A stretch of DNA of 47,602 nt from Verrucomicrobiales bacterium (GTDB lineage Bacteria; Verrucomicrobiota; Verrucomicrobiia; Limisphaerales; JAYPXF01). A program made the translations under genes and the position numbers. The DNA lies in the NCBI GenBank assembly GCA_002715965.1, contig PBAL01000017.1:1-47602 (forward strand). Direction: 5' to 3'. The notes under the pieces are model-generated. The model made no database searches and had not been told where the DNA came from. It saw only the letters and a program-made list of their open reading frames with translations. Positions within the stretch are counted from its first letter, which is position 1, and every line of letters starts with the position of its first letter. Shown piece after piece: positions 26,595-35,319 of this stretch.

Positions 26595-26768
26595 GTGAAT
26601 GGAGATCCGATCCGTTCGAAGGAAAGCGCGAATTGGTTTCACGCGGGAATTGAGCGATTGTGGAAGAACAAGGAGTGTACGTATGATGTGGATGAGAAGG
26701 AGGAGGCACGCAGGGCATATGATCACGCGAAGGCCCATTATGCCGAGTTGGTCAGATCATCCAAGTAA
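26595..26768 (+). CDS. Small hypothetical protein (57 aa)
   Basis: A GTG start at 26595 opens a 57-codon frame ending TAA at 26766-26768, 7 bp before the next gene's ATG. The peptide (for example WFHAGIERLWKNKECTYDVD, then EKEEARRAYDHAKAHYAEL) is charged and looks alpha-helical, unlike a random frame. A longer frame starting at 26599 is a shifted reading of the same DNA and looks Arg-rich and artificial. No known family was recognised. No clear Shine-Dalgarno sequence is seen. Confidence 0.45.
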   Translation: MNGDPIRSKESANWFHAGIERLWKNKECTYDVDEKEEARRAYDHAKAHYAELVRSSK

Positions 26769-26775
26769 CAATGCC

Positions 26776-27534
26776 ATGAATCGGATGCTGGCAATCTTGC
26801 TGTTGGTGATCTGGAGCCAGTCGGTGGCTGCAAACGCCGGACTGCGCTGGGATGCACTTCAAAAAACGGTCACGACAAAAGCGGATGCCACGAATGCCGT
26901 CGTTAGTTTCGTGGTGACGAACAGTTCGAAGGCATCAGTCAGGTTTTACCGGATCAAGCCCTCCTGTGGTTGCACTTCCACCACGGCGCCCAAGACGCCC
27001 TGGAATCTGAACTCGGGCAAGTTCCAGAAGTTGGAGTTTGCGACAGATCTGCGGGGCAAGCGAGGCACCCTTCGAAAGAGCGTCATCGTGCAGACCAGCA
27101 GTGGGACCATGCTATTAAGAATGAACATCAACATTTCCGAGCCGACCGGTGATGCGTTGCGCAAACGAAACCAGCAGATCGCCAAGGCGGACCGCTTCGC
27201 GATCTTTCACGGGCAATGTGCGAATTGCCACGTGAAGCCGACTTACAACAAGCAGGGGCGTGAATTGTACGTCGCTGCGTGTGGGATTTGTCACGACGCG
27301 GAGCATCGAGCGGACATCGTGACGGATCTGCGGGCAGTGAAGTTCGGGCAGAATGAGATCTATTGGAGACACTGGATCACACGCGGCAAGAGCGGAACTC
27401 TGATGCCTCCATTTGCACGCGAGAACGGCGGCCCGATCAGCAAAGCTCAAGTAGAGTCTTTGATTGCGTACATGCTGGGGGATTGGAAGAAGGATAAGCC
27501 TGCGAGGTATAAGGAACCTGCTGTCAGACAATGA
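26776..27534 (+). CDS. DUF1573-like domain fused to c-type cytochrome, exported
   Basis: The ATG at 26776 gives 252 residues and begins directly with a signal peptide (MLAILLLVIWSQSVAANA). Upstream in-frame ATGs would add an Arg-rich, uncoded-looking leader. Residues about 25-125 match DUF1573 (VSFVVTNSSKASVRFYRIKP, SCGCTSTTAPKTPW), an Ig-like domain common in Bacteroidetes and PVC. The C-terminal half has two haem motifs, CANCH and CGICH, followed by GKSGTLMPPFARENGG, where the Met is a likely axial ligand. A periplasmic electron carrier is likely. Only the small 57-aa gene lies just upstream. Confidence 0.8.
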   Translation: MNRMLAILLLVIWSQSVAANAGLRWDALQKTVTTKADATNAVVSFVVTNSSKASVRFYRIKPSCGCTSTTAPKTPWNLNSGKFQKLEFATDLRGKRGTLRKSVIVQTSSGTMLLRMNINISEPTGDALRKRNQQIAKADRFAIFHGQCANCHVKPTYNKQGRELYVAACGICHDAEHRADIVTDLRAVKFGQNEIYWRHWITRGKSGTLMPPFARENGGPISKAQVESLIAYMLGDWKKDKPARYKEPAVRQ

Positions 27535-27667
27535 GTTCGCGCGACAACTTGTTAGCGCTCTCCTGTAACTGACGTTTATGGATAGTGGTTTTCCCGGATA
27601 GCCCACGCGGATGGGCCATGGAGAACAAGTTGGACAGCTGAACTCAGCGCGTCTACGTTGCCCCGGG

Positions 27668-28396
27668 ATGAGAAACCGACCGCTCCACGAGAAGCTGGCA
27701 TTCACCATCATCGAATTGATGGTGGTGATCGCGATTATCGCGATCCTCGTGAGTTTGCTCGCGCCCGCCTTGTCGGGGGCAAAAAGAAAAGCTCAATCAC
27801 TGCAGTGCCGCTACAAGGTTCGTCAGTGGGGCCTGGCTTTCAAATACTGGACCGACGACAACGACGACCTGTTTTGTTACAAGGGCACAGAGCGCATGCC
27901 CATTGATCGCGGGCCGAACACCAACGCCTGGTACAACGTTATTCCTCCGAAGATGGGCAAAGACTCGCTGACGAATCTCTACGAGCAGAAACGTCCACCC
28001 CTTCCACATTCCCGCACGATGTTCAATTGCCCCACGCCACTGACCCGGCGCGCTGTAACGAATGTGACCAAAGCCCGTCCGTGGTTTATGTACGGCATGA
28101 ACGGCCGGCTCGTCCCGACGAGTCCGTCGGAGAAGGTGCGTGAAGCAGACTTGCAGCGGCCGGATCAGACCATCCTCTTCACCGATACGCACGAACGCTT
28201 CGTGCCTTATGCCACCGGCGCATACTTCCTCGCCCGCCACGACTTGAAGTCGTCATGCTATTTCCTCGACGGTCACACCGAATCGGTGAAATCAAACTTT
28301 CTCTATCGCACGCGTCGAACCGACGGCAGTGCAGCACGCGAATGGGCGACGAACCGAATGGTTTACTGGTTTCCGCATCCTCGGGCGCGACGCTGA
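27668..28396 (+). CDS. Type II secretion/type IV-like pseudopilin, H-X9-DG type
   Basis: The ATG at 27668 places a short basic leader before the prepilin segment AFTIIELMVVIAIIAILVSL, with Glu at mature position 5. The protein is 242 residues. Near the C-terminus is HDLKSSCYFLDGH, the H-X9-DG motif common in the very large pseudopilin families of Planctomycetes and Verrucomicrobia. A prepilin peptidase should cleave before the Phe. The function of these abundant pseudopilins is largely unknown. A frame extending upstream to 27611 adds 19 residues and is less likely. Confidence 0.88.
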   Translation: MRNRPLHEKLAFTIIELMVVIAIIAILVSLLAPALSGAKRKAQSLQCRYKVRQWGLAFKYWTDDNDDLFCYKGTERMPIDRGPNTNAWYNVIPPKMGKDSLTNLYEQKRPPLPHSRTMFNCPTPLTRRAVTNVTKARPWFMYGMNGRLVPTSPSEKVREADLQRPDQTILFTDTHERFVPYATGAYFLARHDLKSSCYFLDGHTESVKSNFLYRTRRTDGSAAREWATNRMVYWFPHPRARR

Positions 28397-28535
28397 TCGT
28401 TGAGTCGATCAGCCGGCCGGGAGTCGTCCTCTATGCCCCCCTGGATTGAGCGGCGGATTTTTGTGGTCGGCAGTCAGAAATTATCCAACGGATCTTGCCA
28501 AGGAATTTGCCATGTGAAAGTTTCCCGCCCGAATT

Positions 28536-29630
28536 ATGGGACACTTGAAGTTGCATATCCCCGGACCGGTAGAGATCAACGAACGGACCTGGAAGGCGTT
28601 TTGCACGCCGATGATCGGCCACCGAAGCAAGGATTTTCAGAATCTCTATGCCAAGGTTCAGCCGCAGTTGCAGGAGTTGTTGGCGACCAAACAGCTGGTT
28701 TTTCTGTCCACCTCTTCCGCTTGGGGAATGATGGAAGGCGCACTGAGAAATCTATGCGTCAAGAAGGTGCTCAACTGCATGTGCGGCGCGTTTTCCGACA
28801 AATGGTTTGATGTGGCCAAACGCTGCGGGAAGGAAGCGGAAGCATTGAAGGTGGATTGGGGTTCTCCGATTCTGCCAGAACAGGTCGATGAAAAGCTCGC
28901 GTCCGGCGAATTCGATGCGTTGACGCTGGTGCACAACGAAACATCGACGGGGGTGATGAATCCCCTCGCCGACATTGCCAAGCTCAAGAAAAACTACCCG
29001 GACGTGATGTTCATCGTGGACACGGTAAGTTCCATGACCGCTGTTCCCACAAAGTTCGACGAACTGGGCATCGACCTCATGTTGGCAGGAACACAGAAAG
29101 CCTTTGCCCTTCCGCCAGGAATGGCGGTTTTCGTCTGCTCGGAATCCGCAATGAAACGGGCAGAGACCTTGTCCGATCGGGGCTACTACTTCGATTTGCT
29201 GGAGTTCCAGAAAAACGCCGAGAAGAGCATGACGCCGAGTACGCCAAGCATCAGTCATGTCTATGCGCTTTCAAGCAAGCTGGACGAATTCTTCGAAGAA
29301 GGGCTTGAGGCACGCTATGCCCGCCATGCCAAGCTCTCACAGATGACCCGCGATTGGGCGACGAACCACGAGTTCAAGCTGTTTCCTGAGGCCGGATTCG
29401 AATCTCAAACGCTCACCTGCCTTAGCAACGGAGCCCGTGAGGGCGGCAAGGTCGTGGATGTTCCGGAACTGCAGTCTCTGATGAAACAGCAGGGAATTCA
29501 GATCGACGGTGGGTATGGCAAGATCAAGGGCACGACGTTCCGGCTATCCAGTATGGGTGATGAGACGGAGGAGACGATGAAGCACCTCTACGAAGTGTTG
29601 GATTGGGCATTGGGGCAGCTCGAGTCTTGA
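28536..29630 (+). CDS. Class V aminotransferase (serine-pyruvate/alanine-glyoxylate type)
   Basis: The 364-residue cytoplasmic protein begins with HIPGPVEINERTWKAF, typical of alanine-glyoxylate and serine aminotransferases. IVDTVSSM has the PLP-contact Asp at residue 162, and AGTQKAFALPPG has the PLP lysine at residue 188. It would move an amino group between serine or alanine and a keto acid; the phosphoserine direction is possible because a serA-linked branch of this family occurs in many bacteria, but serA is not beside it here. It stands alone between the pseudopilin gene and a glpD pseudogene. Confidence 0.88.
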   Translation: MGHLKLHIPGPVEINERTWKAFCTPMIGHRSKDFQNLYAKVQPQLQELLATKQLVFLSTSSAWGMMEGALRNLCVKKVLNCMCGAFSDKWFDVAKRCGKEAEALKVDWGSPILPEQVDEKLASGEFDALTLVHNETSTGVMNPLADIAKLKKNYPDVMFIVDTVSSMTAVPTKFDELGIDLMLAGTQKAFALPPGMAVFVCSESAMKRAETLSDRGYYFDLLEFQKNAEKSMTPSTPSISHVYALSSKLDEFFEEGLEARYARHAKLSQMTRDWATNHEFKLFPEAGFESQTLTCLSNGAREGGKVVDVPELQSLMKQQGIQIDGGYGKIKGTTFRLSSMGDETEETMKHLYEVLDWALGQLES

Positions 29631-29636
29631 CGGCTC

Positions 29637-30195
29637 TCAATCGCACAGGTGCCGTGCGGCGAGCTTCCGGAAGGAGTGGGTTTGTTCGTCTACCCACGCT
29701 TTCTTCTTTCTCAGATGAACGGCCATTTCTTTGGCGACTTCCGGCGCGATTGCCACGCACGCCCGCGCATCGAGATAGAGGCATCGTGTCCGTCGTGACA
29801 AGATATCCTCCACTGTGCGCGCCATGGTGTTGTTCACAGCGTGTCGGATATCTTCACGAAAGATCGGAAGATCCGGGTGAAGCAGATCATTGCGAGATTC
29901 CGATTGAGTGGCAGGGATCGGCAAGTCGTATGTTTGGCACGGAACGGATGGCAGATCTCCGCGCGCGATCAGCTGATCCACCAGGTCTTCTCCCATCTTT
30001 CGGTACGTGGAGCAGTTTTGTGCTTCGACTGGAGGTTGAGTGGCAAAAATCCCGTTTTTCGACCAAAACAACGCGAAACCCACGGGAAACTGCGTCCAAT
30101 CCGACGCCTAGGCCGGTCGCTCCTCCTCCAATGATCAACATGTCCCAAGGGTCGGAATTGCGGCCGATTTCGGTGATATTTGAGCGTCGATTCAC
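29637..30195 (-). pseudogene. glpD: glpD (glycerol-3-phosphate dehydrogenase) pseudogene with internal deletion
   Basis: The N-terminal FAD-binding start is clear (DPWDMLIIGGGATGLGVGLD, then AVSRGFRVVLVEKRDFCHST up to SSRSTKL) and ends at about 30014. There the frame changes and the C-terminal part begins (STYRKMGEDLVDQLIARGDL; MARTVEDILSRRTRCLYLDA). Some 300 central residues, including most of the substrate-binding domain, are missing. A second smaller gap seems to lie before HPDLPIFREDIRHAV. The remaining 560 bp cannot give an active enzyme of about 530 residues. Confidence 0.8.
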
Positions 30196-30545
30196 GTGCG
30201 GATCGGGACTGCGATGCAAAGGCCAAAACTCTCCTCGGAAAGTGGAATTGGAAAGCGATTTCCGCGCACCGCTGTGGAAAGCGGTCGACAGACCAGCCAA
30301 TTGTGGCAAATCGCTTCATAAACCTCTGATAAATAGAGATTTGTAAGAGTTTTGGTTCTGTTATCTGACACCGGCGTTCACCCTGCTTCTGACTCGAAAA
30401 AGTGTCGTTTTATGTCGAAACTTACCCAACGCAAAATACGGCCAATTCCCTATGGATTTACGTGCTCAAAACCGTTGACAGGAAATGGGAAATTTGTGAA
30501 CGTGAAGCCGCACACGAGATAGGGTCGCCAAACCTGAAGAAAGAA

Positions 30546-31253
30546 ATGAAAGCTAAATCACTAATCCTTGCAGCAGCTATCGGCGTCGCCTCGGCGATTC
30601 CAGCGACCGCGCAGAACACAGTATTTTCTGTCAATGCAGTCGGTTTCGTCAACAAGACCGTCAGTGACGGATTCACCCTGATTGCCAATCCCCTTATCGC
30701 GGAGAACAACACTCTTGCCGGTCTCTTTGGCACTACGCTCCCAAGTGGAACACAAATCTTCAAATTTGATCCCAACCAAGGATTCATTTCATCCCAGTTC
30801 TTCGATTTGGGTGGTGGCACGACCCTGTGGGTGCCGGGTGGCGCAGAGGCTACGACTGTAGTTCCTGGTGAAGGGTTTTTCATCAATATCCCTGGTGGCA
30901 CTGGCAATCACACGATCACCTTCGTGGGCAACGTTCCGCAAGGAACTTTGGACACCCCGTTGAGCCAAGGATTTCAGTTGATCTCCTCGCAAGTTCCTCA
31001 GGCAGGTGAAATTGTAAGCGATCTCGGTCTGCCAATTGGAAATCAGGACCAGATCTTTAAATTCAACAAATCGAGCGGGTTTATCTCAATCCAGTTCTTT
31101 GATCTGGGTGGTGGAACGACCCTTTGGGTGAATAGTGAATTTGGCGGTCAGAACATTCCTCCTTCTGTCGATGTCGGAGAAGGCTTTTTCCTGAATCGCC
31201 AAGCCGCAGGTTCAGCGACTTGGAGTCGCAACTTTGACGTCAACAGCCAGTAA
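30546..31253 (+). CDS. Secreted protein with internal duplication (Verrucomicrobia type)
   Basis: The ATG at 30546 follows a purine-rich stretch and starts a signal peptide (MKAKSLILAAAIGVASAIPA), giving 235 residues. The mature part opens with VFSVNAVGFVNKTV. It contains two related copies of one unit: GFISSQFFDLGGGTTLWVPG with VVPGEGFFINIPGG, and GFISIQFFDLGGGTTLWVNS with VDVGEGFFLN. I know similar proteins as common, unexplained secreted proteins of Verrucomicrobia, often next to PEP-CTERM genes, as here. A longer frame to 30402 is unlikely. Confidence 0.75.
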   Translation: MKAKSLILAAAIGVASAIPATAQNTVFSVNAVGFVNKTVSDGFTLIANPLIAENNTLAGLFGTTLPSGTQIFKFDPNQGFISSQFFDLGGGTTLWVPGGAEATTVVPGEGFFINIPGGTGNHTITFVGNVPQGTLDTPLSQGFQLISSQVPQAGEIVSDLGLPIGNQDQIFKFNKSSGFISIQFFDLGGGTTLWVNSEFGGQNIPPSVDVGEGFFLNRQAAGSATWSRNFDVNSQ

Positions 31254-31288
31254 AACCAATCAGACACACTCTCAATAAGTATTAACCA

Positions 31289-31843
31289 ATGAAAAAACTC
31301 GCAGCAATTCTCACACTTGGTCTGGCGTTCGTCGCTCAGCATGCGACGGCTCAGGATGGAACGTTCGGCTTCACCACTCTCGGGGGTGCAAATGCCAGAG
31401 CATTTGACACAGATGGAACGACCGGACTCGGATCGGGATTCATGACCGACATCTTGTTTACACCAACTGGTGGATCCGCGGTATCGAGCGCGGCTACCAC
31501 CTTCTCTGACGCAGCCACTGGGTATGTGCTTGGCGGTACGACGGCAATTACCGGTACTTCACCCGGTCAGGCCGGCACATATGTGCATCGTGCTTGGGAG
31601 GGAACCTTCGCTTCGTATGACGCTGCCGTCGCCGGTGGTGGTAAGTTTGGCAACTCGGTCGATCACGTCCTCACTGGGCAGACGCCCGTCTCGCCATCCA
31701 TCACACTTGGCGGTGACGCTACGAATTTCCCGCAGAATGTGATTGGGCATGCGAGCTTCAAGCTCGTGCCCGAACCGACCAGCATTGCGCTCGGCCTTCT
31801 GGGCTTGAGCGGATTGGCTGCCGCACGTCGCCGTCGCAAGTAA
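31289..31843 (+). CDS. PEP-CTERM sorting-domain protein
   Basis: The 184-residue protein has a signal peptide (ILTLGLAFVAQHATA), a Gly/Thr/Ala-rich middle and the C-terminal PEP-CTERM tail VPEPTSIALGLLGLSGLAAA followed by RRRRK. PEP-CTERM proteins are processed by exosortase and often anchored in or outside the outer membrane in biofilm-forming bacteria; exosortase is not in this window. A rho-independent terminator follows at 31868-31896. It lies 35 bp after the duplicated-unit protein and probably shares its transcript. Confidence 0.92.
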   Translation: MKKLAAILTLGLAFVAQHATAQDGTFGFTTLGGANARAFDTDGTTGLGSGFMTDILFTPTGGSAVSSAATTFSDAATGYVLGGTTAITGTSPGQAGTYVHRAWEGTFASYDAAVAGGGKFGNSVDHVLTGQTPVSPSITLGGDATNFPQNVIGHASFKLVPEPTSIALGLLGLSGLAAARRRRK

Positions 31844-31867
31844 GCAGAGCAAGCTTAGCTTTCGCGA

Positions 31868-31896
31868 AGCCGCCCAATAGATTGGGCGGCTTTTTT
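31868..31896 (+). terminator. Rho-independent terminator
   Basis: The stem AGCCGCCCAAT pairs with ATTGGGCGGCT over 11 bp around a 2-base loop and is followed by a T-run. It stands 24 bp after the PEP-CTERM stop and before tRNA-Glu. Confidence 0.92.
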
Positions 31897-31941
31897 CTTT
31901 ATCTTCAATCCTGCGTTTCGGTATATCTCTCAACGCGTTGC

Positions 31942-32017
31942 GGCCCGTTCGTCTATCGGCTTAGGACGCGGCCCTCTCAAGGCCGAAAGATGGGTTCGAT
32001 TCCCATACGGGCTGCCA
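31942..32017 (+). tRNA. tRNA-Glu: tRNA-Glu (CTC), CCA encoded
   Basis: The acceptor GGCCCGT pairs with ACGGGCT (one G-T at the first pair). The anticodon stem CGGCC/GGCCG holds loop CTCTCAA with anticodon CTC at 31976-31978, and the T-arm contains GGTTCGATTCC. The discriminator G at 32014 is followed by an encoded CCA (32015-32017). Confidence 0.93.
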
Positions 32018-32034
32018 ATTCGCTCGCTCATACG

Positions 32035-32403
32035 GTGCGCCCATTTCAGATCATCTTCAATCCCACCAGCGCGGCAGAGCTGTCAAAGATGCCGAAGGAA
32101 CTCCAGCTGAGCATCCTTGGCGAATTTCGTGGCCTGCCCAAGGAAGTGATGAGCACTGAAATGGAGAAGTTTGGGAAGCTGGAGCGAGCGGGGCGTACCC
32201 TGCATCGTTTCCGAATCGGTGAGTATCGAATCTACTTTGAGAAGCACGAGCTCGGCGTGGTTGTCCACCGCATTCTGAGCCGGCACACGCTGAAAGATTT
32301 CTTGTTCCGTTCGAGCCTACCTCTGGCAGAGGACGAGATATTGCAGGAAAACCCGAAATTTTGGGAGTTAATTGAAGAGTCTCGTGCCCGGCCGTCTGCT
32401 TGA
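32035..32403 (+). CDS. RelE/ParE-superfamily toxin-like protein (orphan)
   Basis: The GTG at 32035 lies 18 bp after tRNA-Glu; the open frame upstream runs through the tRNA and cannot be coding. The 122-residue product begins FQIIFNPTSAAELSKMPKEL and has LHRFRIGEYRIYFEKHELGV and VVHRILSRHTLKDF, the strand-rich core of RelE-type mRNA interferases. Family members cut mRNA on the ribosome or poison gyrase. No antitoxin-like gene lies on either side, so it may be a non-toxic or orphan member. It ends flush against the convergent HNH gene: the two stops form TGATCA. Confidence 0.75.
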   Translation: MRPFQIIFNPTSAAELSKMPKELQLSILGEFRGLPKEVMSTEMEKFGKLERAGRTLHRFRIGEYRIYFEKHELGVVVHRILSRHTLKDFLFRSSLPLAEDEILQENPKFWELIEESRARPSA

Positions 32404-33018
32404 TCAGAGGTCGTCACCCAGCTCAACGTTCCAGTAAGCAACGTCAACGAAGTGTTTCCAACTCTCGTGGCATTTGTAGCCGACGTTTATCTGCACAAAC
32501 GGTCGCCACTTCGGCTTCTTCGGGCTTTGGACGAGACGCATCCCGGCTTCTTGCGGGGTCCGATTGGCCTTGTGGGTGTTGCATCGGATGCATGAGCAAA
32601 CGATGTTCTCCCAACTGGTTGGACCTCCTCGATCGCGCGGGACAACGTGGTCGAGATTCAGATCCGACCGATCAAACGACTTTCCACAGTACTGACAGAC
32701 GTTCTTGTCGCGCTCAAATATATTGTGACGCGTGAATTTCACATCTTTCCGGGGGAGTTTGTCGAAAACTGCCAGGACGATCACTCGAGGAATGCGAATT
32801 CGCAATGAGACACTTTTGACCGAGTCGGGATGTGGTTTTTCATTGGAAAAATCAGTCCACTGGGAAAAATTGAAGGTGTTAAAACTGCCCGCCTCATCGC
32901 AGACCACCTGCGCATGACCTTGAAAAAGAAGGACGAGGGCGCGTTTGGCGCTGCAGACGTTGACCGCCTGCCACAGGCGGTTCAACACAAGAACGGGTTC
33001 ATTGAGCAGACTGGACAT
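32404..33018 (-). CDS. HNH endonuclease family protein
   Basis: The 204-residue protein has an HNH fold with zinc Cys pairs C108/C111 (CQYC) and C143/C146 (CIRC). The motif LNLDHVVPRDRGG has the likely catalytic D123-H124, N138 lies in SWENIVC, and H149 follows. The N-terminus (PVLVLNRLWQAVNV) matches the common stand-alone bacterial HNH family. The biological target is not known; restriction, repair or mobile-element roles are all possible. It is divergent from the TPR gene (130 bp between starts) and convergent with the RelE-like gene. Confidence 0.88.
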   Translation of the reverse strand: MSSLLNEPVLVLNRLWQAVNVCSAKRALVLLFQGHAQVVCDEAGSFNTFNFSQWTDFSNEKPHPDSVKSVSLRIRIPRVIVLAVFDKLPRKDVKFTRHNIFERDKNVCQYCGKSFDRSDLNLDHVVPRDRGGPTSWENIVCSCIRCNTHKANRTPQEAGMRLVQSPKKPKWRPFVQINVGYKCHESWKHFVDVAYWNVELGDDL

Positions 33019-33148
33019 GCCCCGAGAAACGGCCCGGAACCTAGCATTCCCGGCAAAACGCTGTCAATTGTGCGGACTGAGCAGTCTCGAAAGTCATTGA
33101 CGCGAAAACCATTTGCAAAAGCCGTGGGAATCTTCCTAATCTCTTGAC

Positions 33149-35314
33149 ATGAAACGCCTTCTGCTAATTGCGTTGCTGACTTTTGCTGGGCCCCCACTTG
33201 TCAAGGCCGCTGCCCCGGAAGACTTGTACATCAAGGTTTTCAATCTTATAGTCAAGGGAGACGAACTTCAGGGCAAAGGCCAGGGGCGCAGTGCGTTGGA
33301 AAAATATTTGGAGGCCGATCGAGATCTAAAGAACCTCAAAGCGGCCTACGCCAATTGGCAGCAAAATATTGTGGATTTTCGGCTGAAGTATCTCGCCAAG
33401 CAAATCGGCGAGCTCAAGGTGCAATATCCCAATACCACACCGCCGGCTCGGCTCGCAGACACCGTTGCGAAGAAAGGCAAGGGAAAACAAAAACGATCGC
33501 CTGGATTCGATGCGGAGCTTCATGATTTGAATGAAAGGTTGATTGATAGCAACCGAGCCAAAACACAGCTGGAGGACCAATTACGCGAGGCACTGGCTGC
33601 TCGCCCCGCAGATATCGATCCAGGCGCATACCAGAAGGCCCAGGAACGGATCCGGACCTTGGAAAAGAGCGATGATGTGAACCAAGTCACATTGCAAAGC
33701 ATTCAGTCCGAGCTAACCCGCGTGCGCAGCGAGCACGAATCACTCCAAAAGAAATATGCGTCGCTTTCCAGCCGAAGTCGGGAGACGCAGCTCAAGGATG
33801 AGAACGGTGCGCTTCGTCGTCAGATTCGGGAACTGCAGGGACTGATCGAGAACTCTTCAAATTCGGATGAATTGAAACGTCAGGTTTCATTGCTCCAGGC
33901 CGACCTTCAGGCAGCACAACAGCGCGTGGCTACGCTGGCTACTCAGAATAAGGGCGCGCAGATGGACTCCGCTGCAGTCGAAAAACTAAAGGCGGACAAC
34001 GCAAATCTGCAGACGCAGATTCAGGCCCTGAGCAAGATTGCCGGCCGGGTGGGCGATGTGGAGAGCCTGAACCAGAAGGTGCAGACTCTCGAATCAGAAC
34101 TCAGCACCCAACGCGCGATTGCCAAGGATCTAAATCAAGAGAAAGTACGGCTTAAGAGCGCGGCTTCCATGGTAACTTCGCTGCGCAGCGAAAATACTGC
34201 GTTGAAGAGCGAGGTGGCGCAGCTGAACGAGGTGAAAAAGACGATTCCAGACGTCGAGAAGCTTCAGAACGATCTTGCCGTGGCCAAGGCCAAGGCACAG
34301 ACTGAACAGTCTCTTCGCGCGTCCCTCGCCCGTGAAAAGCAGAAACTTGAGGATTTGCTCACGGATCCCGATACCGATCTTGGCGGGAGTTCCGAGGAAC
34401 TGAAAGCGCTCCAGAAGGAGAACACCGCTTTGCAAAAGGAGTTGAAGAAAATCAGCGATGACGCTCAGAAAAATTCGGTCCAGTCAACCCGCATCAAGGC
34501 CCTTGAAACGGAACGAGAACGATTGCAACAGGATTTGGAACGCGCGTTGAAAAGCCTCGACGCTGAAAAAAAAAAAGCAGCAGTAGCCCCGGCTCCGGCC
34601 AGTGACGATCCGGAGCTAAAAAAAAAGCTCCAGGTAGCTGAAGCGCGCATCACCTCACTCGAATCCCAGGCCGAACCCTACACGGCACAGGAGTTGGCGT
34701 TGATGAAGCCGGCTGCCGCGCCGGCACCCAAGCCCCAACCAAAACGCGAGTTTCCGGCGAGCGCGGCACAAATCGCCCTTCAGGCTCAGCGTGCCTACGA
34801 AAGTCGTCGCTACGAAGAGGCCGAGCAAAAGTACCAGGAGATTCTCAGTCTGGAGGAAAGCAATGTGTACACGCTTGCCAATCTGGCTGCGGCACAAATG
34901 GAATTGAACAAGCTTGCAGAGGCGGAGGCCAACTTGAAGAAAGCACTCAGTCTTCATGCGGATGACGCGTTCAGTCTTTCGCTCTACGGTTTGGTCAAAT
35001 TCCGCCAGAACGACTATGACTCCGCGTTGGACATGTTGAGCCGTGCCGCGGTTCTCAATCCGGACAACGCGCAGACCCAGAACTATCTTGGATTGGCGCT
35101 GAGTCAGAAGGGATTGCGGATTGCCGCGGAGGCCGCGTTTCGCAAGGCGGTCAAGCTGGCGCCGGGCTATTCGGTGGCCCACTACAACCTTGCCGTGTTT
35201 TATGCGACGGCCAAAACTCCTTCTCCTGAACTCGCCAAGTGGCACTACCAGAAGGCGCGCGCGGCAGGGCATCCCAAGAGCGAGGAATTGGAGAATATGC
35301 TCGCTCCCCGCTGA
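33149..35314 (+). CDS. Coiled-coil and TPR repeat protein, exported or membrane-tethered
   Basis: The 721-residue protein has a signal peptide (KRLLLIALLTFAGPPLVKA). From about residue 130 to 520 the sequence is heptad-rich (for example QTQIQALSKIAGRVGDVESL and ELSTQRAIAKDLNQEKVRLK), predicting a long coiled coil. A Pro/Ala-rich linker (PAAAPAPKPQPKREFPA) leads to about four TPR units (residues about 550-715: AQRAYESRRYEEAEQKYQEI, NLAAAQMELNKLAEAEANLK, LGLALSQKGLRIAAEAAFRK). It may be a periplasmic scaffold. The YjbQ gene starts 5 bp after its stop, so both are likely co-expressed. Confidence 0.85.
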   Translation: MKRLLLIALLTFAGPPLVKAAAPEDLYIKVFNLIVKGDELQGKGQGRSALEKYLEADRDLKNLKAAYANWQQNIVDFRLKYLAKQIGELKVQYPNTTPPARLADTVAKKGKGKQKRSPGFDAELHDLNERLIDSNRAKTQLEDQLREALAARPADIDPGAYQKAQERIRTLEKSDDVNQVTLQSIQSELTRVRSEHESLQKKYASLSSRSRETQLKDENGALRRQIRELQGLIENSSNSDELKRQVSLLQADLQAAQQRVATLATQNKGAQMDSAAVEKLKADNANLQTQIQALSKIAGRVGDVESLNQKVQTLESELSTQRAIAKDLNQEKVRLKSAASMVTSLRSENTALKSEVAQLNEVKKTIPDVEKLQNDLAVAKAKAQTEQSLRASLAREKQKLEDLLTDPDTDLGGSSEELKALQKENTALQKELKKISDDAQKNSVQSTRIKALETERERLQQDLERALKSLDAEKKKAAVAPAPASDDPELKKKLQVAEARITSLESQAEPYTAQELALMKPAAAPAPKPQPKREFPASAAQIALQAQRAYESRRYEEAEQKYQEILSLEESNVYTLANLAAAQMELNKLAEAEANLKKALSLHADDAFSLSLYGLVKFRQNDYDSALDMLSRAAVLNPDNAQTQNYLGLALSQKGLRIAAEAAFRKAVKLAPGYSVAHYNLAVFYATAKTPSPELAKWHYQKARAAGHPKSEELENMLAPR

Positions 35315-35319
35315 TCGAG

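Noticed and set aside
26599..26775. Arg-rich N-terminal extension of the DUF1573-cytochrome gene
   Set aside because: The signal peptide begins at 26776 and the extension is a shifted reading of the 57-residue frame.
31882..32034. Extension of the RelE-like frame upstream to 31882
   Set aside because: It runs through the terminator region and the whole tRNA-Glu, so it cannot be coding.
32404..33018. HNH gene as part of a CRISPR or Cas9-like system
   Set aside because: No repeat-spacer array or cas gene is present; the protein is a stand-alone HNH family member of about 200 residues.
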